In this document: piece by piece, positions 13,701 to 20,684 of the stretch
Numbering within the stretch: the stretch's first letter is position 1
Layout: each line of letters starts with the position of its first letter
NCBI RefSeq assembly: GCF_014851395.1
Contig: NW_024040817.1
Location: 17,975,610 to 18,039,609, forward strand
Source of the DNA: Micropterus salmoides
Taxonomy: Eukaryota; Chordata; Actinopteri; Centrarchiformes; Centrarchidae
Direction: 5' to 3'
Length of the DNA stretch: 64,000 nt
Notes under the pieces: generated by a model
The model's input: only the letters and a program-made list of their open reading frames with translations
Told to the model about the DNA's origin: nothing
The model's database searches: none
Made by a program: the position numbers and the translations under genes

Positions 13701-16700
13701 CATCCACCCAGACTGTAACCAGGAACAAACAGCCATTTTAAAGCAGTTAATGAATCACAGCATGAGATCCATTTACTTTCCTATTCATGGCATACCCTGT
13801 CACATGATTGGCCTAAAACAAGAATCATGAGACAAAGATGACTGGGGACACAGCGAGAGTGCCCACAAAGTTCCCATGACATGTGCATCATGGGAAAACA
13901 GTAGAGGTCAAAGAGCGGCTACACCTCAGACAGAACACAGGTAACAGTCCCTTTGCTGAATACCGAACAACATGTCTTCATACCGAATGCCATGTCCTCA
14001 CCATTTAACAATCTCCATCATCTCACAAATGGGTTTCTGTCTAATCTAGGCTGTCTAGTATTGTCGACAAGCATCTAGATAATAACTGTTTATGGTTGCA
14101 GTTTGACATTTTGGGAACTACGCTATTATGGTTTTATTGTTAGATGAGAAGATTAATACCATGTGCAGAAGCTTTAAAGGGCTAGAATATTCAGCCGATT
14201 ATATAGAACATAGGACCACATTTTCTAACTTCCATTAAAGTAACTATCATTATCAAACTCTTGTGAACAGCAGGTTTTCTGTTTAGGCTACGAGTTTTGT
14301 GTGGTATGTTTTATCTTAACGGTGGCTGCCATCAAATGACTTAGGACAGATGGTTTTTTTTGTTGTTTTTTTTAACTTTGTGGCGGTTTTGCCCAACAGA
14401 GATCGGGTTCCACCTACATGGAACATTTCCACAAAAGAAAGACAGTTGTGGAGTTGTTTTTCACCTACAATGCTCACATGATTCAAAAAAGTATTATGAC
14501 AGATCTTGCAAAAACCTTTGAAGGTGTAAAGTTGTTGCAATTCTTTACAGTGCAAATATAAATTTACATAAAAGCGCTTTTGCTTGCTTCCCTTTAAGCC
14601 TTTTTGTCTAAACTTTAAAATGTGTAGGAAACCTCACAGCTACGATGTTCACCAAATATTCAGTCACGTAAAAACTCAAACGAGTCTGCTTTACATGGCG
14701 GGGTGCATGCTGCGACAGACTTCCTCTGCTGAAAGCATCCAGTTGTGCGCCACTGGAATCTAATAAGGCAAAAATGTTGGCCACTGCTGATTATCAATCT
14801 CATTAGGCAACTGAAGTGAAAAACAGATAGACGGGTAAACCTGACTGCCACTCATTTTTGAACATCTGATTTGAGCCAAGGCCATACACTTCTATCAAGG
14901 AAGCAGAAAAAAACAGAAAGAGGATACAGCGGTCAATGTTGATTGGATCATGCATGGCTTTCTTGTTGAGCTACAAAATCCAACATTTTGTGATATGAGA
15001 CATCTGGAGTGAAATATTCTGTGGTATTTTAAGGGAATAAAACATGAGACTATGGGATCGGCCCTGAAAAACTACAATGAATTTGTGAATAAGAGGAGCA
15101 GTGAAAAGTGTTGCTTAAATCCAGACAGTTACACTATAAGTCCACAAATGTACAAACACCACAAATGCTAACAAATCCTTCAAGTTTCCCACAAACTGTG
15201 TGATTTCCCCCAAATACAATCTCCAGTCACATACACTGTAGTAAAAAGCAAGAACTACTGAAGCAAATAAACCACTCAAGCATAAAAGCACCCATCTGAT
15301 CTAAAGACACTAATGGAAACTCTCATTCAACTGCAGGGAAAAGAAAGCACAAAGAGATGTTCAATATCAAAAAGGTCATTTATGTGTCACACACACAGAC
15401 GAGAGAGCAGACTCCACTCCCTTCACAGTTCCTTTGAGAAATGCCAGTCACAACACTCCACGCGCACAGTGACCTCCCTCCCACTAAAACCTGCCAACCT
15501 AGTTCCTCTTCATCCTGTTTTTTGTAATGCTTCACCTGAAATACAAAATAAGAAGAACACCCAAACACTAAGTAGAATAAACAGATTTACCTCCCCCCAA
15601 AAAAGGGTGTAATAGGGGAGATCGGTTGATTTTAAGGCAAGCATTTTTGTTTCAAATACAGATGACTGAGCAGGCTGAAATCCAACAGGTGACAGTGACA
15701 AGGGATAGCATTAACAAGGATGCAGACACAGATGGTGCCAGGTTACAGCAACCAAAGATAACTGCATAAAAGTGTGACAATAAAATGGACTTCATTGTCT
15801 GTTGCCGTGACAGTGTGACTATAAAAAAAGAGAACTCATCAGTTCCTATGCCAATATAAAAAAAGAGATACACTGACAACTAGGAAGGATGAAAATGTAC
15901 TTCTGCAGGCGGGAGACGTGAACAAACAAACACCTTAGCCCCAGCAGTAAAGGACAGTTTAGTGAAGCTTATGAAGTTTGCTTTTTGTCTGACTATTTTT
16001 ATTGTTTTGCATATAACAATTATTCAATAAATGTGCTATTTCACTTGATGCACTGACTGAGACAGTGACTACTGTAAACCAGCACAAGTAAGTCATATTG
16101 TGACTGTGATGAATTCCAGTCAGCAGCACTACATAGCAGTATGGCCTTAACACAAGCCTGACATTTGGTGATTTGCTAACTGTATGTTCAAGGTCATTTA
16201 AGGCAACATAGAGTTACACAAAAGACTATAGATATTTGCTGCCTTAACTGCTGGTGCTTCAATTGCAATATTTGGGGAAATCTTAAAAGGCACATGCAAA
16301 GCACAAGAAACCCACACTAATAAAAAGGAACCAGGGTCAAAAGACAAGTAGTCCCTAAACAACAGTGACTAAGACACACTTTTCTGACTAACATAGACCT
16401 AATTTGGTAACATCAACACTGTAGGCGTGAATCAACCATTAACAGGTTGACATATTTCAATATATAAATATGCCTTTCCCTTTTACAATATGTTTGACCT
16501 TGAGGCAAAAAAGCACAAAACATAGCATGCAGACATCAGGAAATTACAATTCAGCAGGGGGTAAACACTGTTTTTGCTGAAGAGAAATTAGGTCAAGGCT
16601 GCGCCATGTTTACCTGGCACCCCCCTTGAGATAAATAAATAGATGTCACCTGCTTCTTTCCACAACAACTACAAGGTCTTGTTATGTGCACATAAATTAC

Positions 16701-17713
16701 AAGAAGTGTTTTTGATAAACTTAACTGACTCTGACATACAAGCTGTGTTTGTTGCAATGTCTAATTTTCTTGTATTGCGGCACAAACACATGCACATGCC
16801 GAGAAGCAGCTGTCGCAAGAACACAAAACCTGGAGGATGGGTATGGACAAGCAAGTGGTGTAGAGGTTTGAAACAGCAGATGGCTGCTGAGCAGGAATGG
16901 ACATGTTCAGGTAGGTATTTGTAGGAGAGGAAAGGAAGCAGGTAGAATGCATTCACAGCATGCCTGCAGTCCTCCACCCGCTTCCTGTCTTTACATTAAA
17001 ATGCTTGGCAGTCCCACACGGGTGTTCAGGCTTGTTTGACCTCCAACAGTGACAGATATAGAGAAGGTTTTCAAACTAAACATATGCACTCGTTCTGTTC
17101 AAAAAGGACCTGAAATGTAAACAGTGTGACTTGACTAAAACAGGTAATGTTGTGGGGACATATAGAGAACATGTGATAAGCTGTCAAACTTAATAGGTTA
17201 GGTTCCCAGTTACAGAACATCAAAGAACCATACAAATTCAACTCATCAAGCATTTAGTTTTATCTCGGTCCCTTTCAGTGCCTGTCATACTTTTAGCACA
17301 ATAGTAGTTTTAACGTAAACAGAAATGACAACTTCCTCGTTAAAGTTTTTATTGAATTACAACAACGTCTGGTTACATGTTGAAACAAATGCTGTGCAAT
17401 ACTTATAAGCCTACAACTTCCGTGATATTTTTGGTGAACGATGGCACCCCACTTGATGTAGGCCCATCTGATCGGTTTTAGTTTCTTCCAAAGTCTCTAA
17501 TTTGTTATCTCTGCCTAAAAAACGCACTTTATTTGAGTTTGAAAAGTAGCATATGTTCTCGACAGACTAACTCTGGACTTAACTCTAATCACCACGCAAA
17601 GTTAGTTTATTAACTTTCATGTGAGACAAAAGTAGTTTGAAAACATTTCCGGTAACAACACAGTCACTGAAAGAAATTTAAGCAAATGGATTACCTTTCT
17701 CTGCATCGTCCAT
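1..17713 (-). CDS. tpd52: tpd52, tumour protein D52 family adaptor (partial, 3' end off window)
   Basis: Coding segments on the minus strand: 17713-17695 or alternatively 10870-10747 (first exons), then 7409-7282, 6437-6289, 5880-5779, optional 3677-3636, 1301-1253 and 100-1 (incomplete). Every junction has GT-AG borders and matching phase, giving 182 residues so far for the short isoform. TPD52 proteins are small cytosolic coiled-coil adaptors linked to vesicle traffic, exocytosis and lipid droplets; they form homo- and hetero-oligomers. Visible here: a coiled coil at about residues 36-77 (TEEERQELQDELVK then VEDEILTLSQVLAAKEKQL), the family signature KRKLGI..LNELKQNI..TWQ at 72-91, AYRRTSETLSQA at 99-110, and NAPTFKSFEEKVETLK at 134-149. 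The PrLZ-type alternative exon separates TPD52 from its paralogues L1 and L2, and the head-to-head neighbour zbtb10 matches the human order. The C-terminal tail differs from mammals. Confidence 0.93.
101..1252. other. tpd52 last intron in window
   Basis: Intron between the C-terminal exon and the NAPTF exon. Mostly AT-rich. It contains a GC-rich insert at about 630-1000 with a GC box at 702-710 directly followed by TATAAAA at 711-717 on the plus strand, and an 87-codon ORF downstream (776-1039) with no recognisable homology. The insert is probably a mobile-element fragment. Confidence 0.6.
1253..1301 (-). CDS. tpd52: tpd52 internal exon NAPTFKSFEEKVETLK
   Basis: The acceptor TTTCACAG precedes 1301 and the donor GTAAAAAG follows 1253; 49 nt, completing one arginine codon and adding 16 residues, exit phase 0. 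The peptide NAPTFKSFEEKVETLK is nearly identical to NSPTFKSFEEKVENLK in human TPD52. Confidence 0.95.
2093..2500. mobile_element. hAT-type MITE in a tpd52 intron
   Basis: Terminal inverted repeats TAGGGCTGGGCAATA at the left and TATTGCCCAGCCCTA-like sequence at the right bracket about 400 bp of AT-rich, non-coding DNA with internal 'ATCACGATAT' and 'GCGATAATTATC' blocks. A 7-bp direct repeat ATGAAAG at 2086-2092 and 2501-2507 looks like the target duplication. It has no transposase, so it is non-autonomous. Confidence 0.75.
2866..3135. mobile_element. hAT-type MITE, 'GAGCTGCAAC' family
   Basis: The right end reads TAGAGCTGTAAGCAAC in reverse complement and the left end is the related GAGTTGAAACAATT. 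The element is bracketed by a perfect 8-bp direct repeat TAATCTCA (2858-2865 and 3136-3143). Its internal phrase 'AAAATGCC' and the 'TTTATTAGTTAATAAT' end recur in other copies at 6601 and 32061. Non-coding. Confidence 0.65.
3636..3677 (-). CDS. tpd52: tpd52 optional 42-nt cassette exon (14-3-3-type insert)
   Basis: Flanked by an acceptor ending GGATAG (with a pyrimidine tract upstream) and a donor GTAAGC. It is exactly 42 nt with phase 2 in and out, so inclusion keeps frame. With the split codons it reads SIRSLQHSASMPAMR before the NAPTF exon. This corresponds to the alternatively spliced ISMPAMR insert known in the TPD52L1/D53 branch, which is reported to bind 14-3-3; the RSLQHSASMP string offers candidate phospho-serines. 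Too short for ORF detection; support is phase plus peptide match. Confidence 0.8.
4796..4850 (+). repeat. Fragment of dispersed fish repeat (AATACGCTTGTTTGCT family)
   Basis: Reads AAAGGAATAATTCAACATTT then GAAATACGCTTGTTTGCT. The same ATTACGCTTGTTTGCT phrase recurs at about 8028-8044, and a decayed copy lies at about 14103-14160. It matches the opening of a common percomorph repeat known to me only by its sequence. Confidence 0.5.
5106..5137 (+). repeat. LINE-type 3' tail
   Basis: CCCCTTGCGGGATTAATAAA followed by GTATATCTAAAGT resembles the 3' tail of fish LINEs, which end GGGATCAATAAAGT plus a short tandem tail. A similar tail in the opposite orientation lies at 23443-23495. Only the tail is present. 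Confidence 0.45.
5550..5725 (+). repeat. Dispersed fish repeat, AGCTTAGCTCAGC segment
   Basis: Contains TATAAAGCTGGAGCCAGGAG, GTTAGCTTAGCTCAGC, GACTGGAAACAGTGGG and later TAAAGCTCACTAAATAG. These phrases are typical, in this order, of an abundant percomorph repeat. It is probably the other end of the family seen at 4796, with unrelated DNA between. Confidence 0.5.
5779..5880 (-). CDS. tpd52: tpd52 internal exon, SETLSQA block
   Basis: The acceptor CTTTCAG precedes 5880 and the donor GTGAGTC follows 5779; 102 nt, phase 2 in and 2 out. It encodes YRRTSETLSQA, then SLKATAAFSNVGSAISRKL and EDVR. It matches the human YKKTSETLSQAGQKA and SVGSVITKKLEDV blocks. The final codon AG| is completed either by G of the exon at 1301 (Arg) or by C of the cassette at 3677 (Ser). 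Confidence 0.94.
6289..6437 (-). CDS. tpd52: tpd52 internal exon, coiled coil and core
   Basis: The acceptor GTGTAG precedes 6437 and the donor GTAAGTAC follows 6289; 149 nt, phase 0 in and 2 out. It encodes VEDEILTLSQVLAAKEKQL, then DIKRKLGITPLNELKQNITK and TWQEVTTSTA. This is the most conserved block of the D52 family and continues the coiled coil from the preceding exon. The intron just upstream of the exon starts with a CA-rich tract, so the acceptor sits directly beside a short TG repeat. Confidence 0.95.
6601..6735 (+). mobile_element. Truncated hAT-type MITE, 'TAGAGCTGCAAC' family
   Basis: Begins TAGAGCTGCAACAGTTCATC and continues with TTAGTTGATTGACAGAAAAT, the canonical left end of the family also found at 2866-3135 and 32061. 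I found no matching right terminal repeat nearby, so the copy is 3'-truncated or decayed; the right limit is approximate. Confidence 0.6.
7282..7409 (-). CDS. tpd52: tpd52 internal exon, start of coiled coil
   Basis: The acceptor CCCAG precedes 7409 and the donor GTCAGT follows 7282; 128 nt with entry phase 1 and exit phase 0. It encodes the end of the split glycine, then SQQHPDSVPEMGEDAV and a Ser/Pro linker, ending MTEEERQELQDELVK, the first heptads of the family coiled coil. The VPEMGEDA segment corresponds to VPEEGEDV in human TPD52. Confidence 0.92.
7679..7712. repeat. (CA)17 microsatellite
   Basis: Uninterrupted CA dinucleotides in a tpd52 intron. Confidence 0.95.
8020..8095 (+). repeat. 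Fragment of AATACGCTT-family dispersed repeat
   Basis: GGGTATTACGCTTGTTTGCT, then CTTGTCGAGAGTTAGACGAG and CTCTCATGTCTGTCTGTAAT. It is the best-preserved copy of the family's opening in the window and shares phrases with 4796 and 14103. Confidence 0.55.
10651..10709. repeat. (CA)n microsatellite beside a tpd52 exon
   Basis: About 29 CA units; TG repeat in tpd52 sense, starting roughly 40 nt downstream of the long-isoform donor at 10746. Confidence 0.95.
10747..10870 (-). CDS. tpd52: tpd52 alternative first exon, PrLZ/long isoform N-terminus
   Basis: ATG at 10870, 41 codons plus one G before the donor GTAATC. The peptide begins MEPLEEYHSPFDFEQG and contains SYLYLSP and a proline/serine stretch ending AVKSR. 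This closely parallels the N-terminus of human TPD52 isoform 1 (PrLZ/PC-1), which has YQSPFDF and SYLYLSP at the same places. It ends in the same phase as the short first exon and so splices to 7409 equally well. An open frame continues upstream of this ATG, but it crosses unrelated sequence. The start was chosen by similarity to the human isoform. A separate promoter is implied, because this exon lies about 6.8 kb inside the transcript that starts at the short first exon. Confidence 0.87.
12170..12250. repeat. Dispersed repeat tail (TTTATTTATATAGC type)
   Basis: ATCAATTTTATTTATATAGC followed by TTTACAAAGAGTGGCATAAG and AAAACACATAAAAA resembles a common fish repeat in which 'TTTATTTATATAGC' precedes 'TTTACAAAG'. 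Fragment only; family assignment uncertain. Confidence 0.4.
14103..14160 (+). repeat. Decayed AATACGCTT-family fragment
   Basis: TTTGACATTTTGGGAACTAC followed by GTTAGATGAGAAGATTAATA preserves the spacing of the better copy at 8020. Confidence 0.45.
17695..17713 (-). CDS. tpd52: tpd52 first coding exon, short isoform (MDDAEK)
   Basis: Only 19 coding nucleotides: ATG at 17713 and five further codons give MDDAEK, then a single G before the donor GTAATCC. That G joins GT from the exon at 7409 to make glycine, so the protein reads MDDAEKGSQQ. The human short isoform starts similarly (MDRGEQG) and is also split after the first base of a glycine codon. Far below ORF-caller length, but supported by phase, donor site and a GC-rich upstream region with a CRE. 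Confidence 0.85.
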
Positions 17714-17900
17714 TGCACGGCTGAGTGTTGTTTCTGGTCGTTTTATGTCCACAGTCCGCTGGTTGCTCACTTGGCGGCAGCAGATCTCCCAGCTCTCTTT
17801 CTCATGTTCGCCGTGCGGGGTGGGGTTCGCTGTGACGTCAGCACGCAGCAGTGTAAACAGAGGCGAGCACGTGGATCAAGCTTTACGCCATCAACAACGC
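17714..17900 (-). promoter_or_regulatory. tpd52: tpd52 short-isoform promoter region with CRE and E-box
   Basis: The 190 bp upstream of the MDDAEK exon are richer in G+C and CpG than the flanks. They contain a perfect palindromic CRE, TGACGTCA, at 17833-17840 and an E-box CACGTG at 17868-17873. No TATA box is obvious. The transcription start is inferred to lie between about 17730 and 17830 but cannot be placed from sequence. Confidence 0.55.
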
Positions 17901-19600
17901 AAAACTGTGTGACGACGACACGTCGTTGTTTGGGCTTTTTTTTTTTTTTTTTTTACTGCACCACACAAACTCAAACATGCATATCTATCATACCTCGGTT
18001 ATACATTGTTATATATTAAACAATGAATACTTACACTTCATCCAAGTTCTACACATGTAAACACAGCATAAGTTAAGTATGTGCAGTGTATCTATGAAAA
18101 AGCTACATATATCTTCTTAAATTAAAATCCAAGTATCAGTTATGTAAACCTAAAATCATAGAAAAATCTAAATATTTTCTAAGAAGAAAGAACTGGGGTG
18201 CCACATATGTAGATACAGTGTTATTAACCTGTTGTAATTGTATACTGAAGATACCTTATCAATGGAAAGAATGTTTGGAATGCAGCTTTTATATGCCTAC
18301 AAAGTGTGTCAGTTTATTTGATGAGTTGATAGTATTTAATATGTTTCACATTTCAATGCCTGCTGCTCTAAATCTGTTTCTTTGTACTTTTTTTTTTGTT
18401 TTGGCAGTTGCCCACAACATACCTCTGGACTGAAGTAAAGCTAGTGGCTCTGTAGTCAGTCCAACATATGTCTTTGAATTGAAACATTAGATCTCGAAGG
18501 CAATATCTCAGGCAGTTCATACTGATGCCCTCAAGGTGAAATCACCATCATTTTCCAAAAAAAAAGTAATACTAGTCAGAATATAGTCAATGATTTATTA
18601 CCTAGCTGAAGGCAGAAACTCAATCACTGATACCTGCAAGGCTTGCACATTTATTTCATATCTGAGAGAATACTTTGACACTGTTCTAGTCCCTGCAAGG
18701 AAATTACATTTGTCAGATTCATCCCAGTAGTTATGTTGATAGCCAATGCATGTATAAGCTGGAGCAATAAATAGATACACTAATCGTAAGCAGCATGCCT
18801 TATTAGCCCCTTGGGAATTTAACCATTACAGTGAGATATACAACCCCCACCTATTTGTAATCAAAACCTGGGTTAAATCCCACTCTTGTTAACACACTGT
18901 GTGCAAAGCCCTTAATTGGACAGAACTGAAACTGTACACCCAACTATGTCAAGCATCTCACAAATGCTCGCGCGCACACACACATACACCCAAAGAGGTT
19001 CACATGAAACAGTGCCACCTGCTGGACTTCCTCTTAACGACAGGGAACAGAAACAGACTTCAGACACATGTTGATATGTGACAATACTTCTGGAGTATAA
19101 CATCTTATCGGTCACTGGAGGATGCCAATCCAAATGATCGAACATCACATGCCTTTATTCCAAGTTGTAACGGATATTACTTATAGGGTAAGAAATGTAA
19201 ATATAGTATAAACTATGAAATCATAGTGACATACACTCAGTATTATGCTTGCATGGTTTGGGCAAAGAAGAAGGTTGTAATAAAGTGTTAATACTAATGT
19301 AATGGAATAGTACTTTTTATTTTAATTAAATATCACAATTAAATGACATATGTAGCCTTCATATTTATATAGTACATATATATATATTATACATCATAGA
19401 TATTTATATCCATATTGTAATACTAATATTTTATTTTGTACATTTATCTTTTGTAGCCTAAATAAACTAAAACTGAAACAAACTATAGGCCCACTACAAG
19501 TTCTTACAGAATACCTACTGAAATACAATAAGAATATTATGGTAACCCCGCAGAGCAAAGGGCTGAAGTGGGGCACAAGTTAGCATTTATGGGCGGAAAA
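17901..19600. other. Intergenic DNA between tpd52 and zbtb10
   Basis: AT-rich except for a CTCF-like site at 19011-19025. It includes a poly-T at about 17936-17954 and an AT dinucleotide stretch near 19378-19388. No ORF here has homology I recognise. Confidence 0.5.
19011..19025 (-). promoter_or_regulatory. CTCF-like motif between tpd52 and zbtb10
   Basis: Reverse complement is CCAGCAGGTGGCACT, which fits every position of the CTCF core pattern CCRSYAGRKGGCRSY. Located in the 2.3-kb divergent intergenic region. Binding is inferred, not shown. Confidence 0.55.
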
Positions 19601-20006
19601 GACAAGCAAAGCTAAAAGATGAAAAGCATGCGGAACATGGGTGCAGCCTTCAAACACAAAAGACCCCTTGCTGATCAACAGCACCCCCATCTTCCTTTAA
19701 AAGCCGCCCCCTCCCTCTCCAGCCCCCCCTTTCCCTGGTCGAGGTGCATTGTGGGGAGGAAAGTCGTTGCCATTCGACCTCTGCGGGGCCTGCGCGGACG
19801 CAGCGAGAACCCTGAAATTCATTATGCGTTTAAAACCTTTATTTATTTCCGCATAACCTACATACTCTCACCGGGAGGGCCAAAGCGGAGAAAAGAAACG
19901 ACGACGGTCCATCTCTTTCGGAAGAATACATCCTTTACCACACATTATTTTTGTCGGAGGGGGATACTGTTGAGAAAGTGAAGATTATAATATATATTAA
20001 GAAAAA
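19601..20006 (+). promoter_or_regulatory. zbtb10: zbtb10 promoter/5' UTR region
   Basis: G+C and CpG rise sharply from about 19690. The stretch AAAGCCGCCCCCTCCCTC at about 19700 is a KLF/Sp-type GC box, and GCATTGTGGGGAGG follows near 19746. The transcription start is probably in 19700-19800 but cannot be fixed. A 10-residue uORF lies at 19824-19856. A TAA in frame at 19998-20000 shows that ATG 20007 is the first possible start in its frame. Confidence 0.5.
19824..19856 (+). other. Short uORF in the zbtb10 leader
   Basis: ATG at 19824 and ten codons (MRLKPLFISA) to TAA at 19854-19856, ending 150 nt before the main start. No other ATG lies between it and 20007. It is translated only if transcription starts upstream of 19824, which the GC-rich region at 19700-19800 makes likely. 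Confidence 0.4.
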
Positions 20007-20684
20007 ATGTCCGGTGAGAGAAACCGCAGGTCGCTGGCTTTCCGAGGAGGTGGATTAGCTGGGTTAACGGGTTCCAGCGGTATCGGTGGGGGGAACTGTA
20101 ACAGCTGGGAGGCCCCGGCCTGTCAAGACCGACAGTTTAACGGGAACAGGCCGGATCAAGAAGAGGACAGGGATCTGGGGGCGAAGGGATCATCGCAGAA
20201 GAGAGTGGAGGGCGCTGGATCTGTCAGCGATAGCACGGAACCCGAGGCGGAGGAAGAAGAGGACCCGGAAGGGGGCAGCTGGGCAGCCGTGGAGGGCGAC
20301 GATCGTGTCGGCTCGGTGGGAGACGAGGACGGGTCCAGGGAGGGGAGTAGCTTGACAGCAGGGAACGGTCCCAACAACGCCGACGGCCAAGAGTCGGGAA
20401 GCGGAGCGACGACTGGAGGCGAGACGGGATCCAGGAAATCTGGCGTAGAGATGAGACCGCAGACGCTGCTTCAGAAACATTCACTATTCCACGCTTCGTG
20501 GTTGCAAGAATTTCCATGGCTAAAATTTTGCCAGGAGACGGGAGTCATGTCCTGTTCGTGGTGTCACAACATTGCCACTAAAAACAGCGACGAGCTTGTC
20601 AAAGGCAGTCGCAACTACAAACGGGCCTTGCTCCTGAGACATCACCTGTCTTCTGAGCACGGAAGAAATGACCCCACCAAACAG
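20007..20684 (+). CDS. zbtb10: zbtb10 exon 1, N-terminal acidic region
   Basis: 226 codons from ATG 20007, ending at Gln before the donor GTAACG; exit phase 0. MSGERNRRSLAFRGGG corresponds to the ERNRRTLAFRGGG motif of human ZBTB10. A Glu/Asp/Ser-rich stretch with SDSTEPEAEEEEDPEG follows, then the conserved HASWLQEFPWLKF, SCSWCHN and SRNYKRALLLRHHLSSEH. The paired Cys and His residues here (SCSWC ... HHLSSEH) resemble a BED-like zinc-binding module. Codon use is strongly GC-rich, continuous with the CpG-rich leader. Confidence 0.93.

Larger units (their letters stand above)
10871..17694. other. tpd52 first intron / long-isoform upstream region
   Basis: About 6.8 kb between the two first exons. 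The first ~300 bp next to the long-isoform exon should hold its 5' UTR and promoter, though no TATA box at a usable distance is seen. Repeat debris occurs at about 12170-12250 and 14103-14160. I see no further exon, and ORFs here are short and unconvincing. Confidence 0.5.

Noticed and set aside
19619..19981. 120-codon ORF overlapping the zbtb10 leader
   Set aside because: Not in frame with zbtb10, no homology, and most of it lies in presumed promoter and 5' UTR; the GC-rich composition explains its length.
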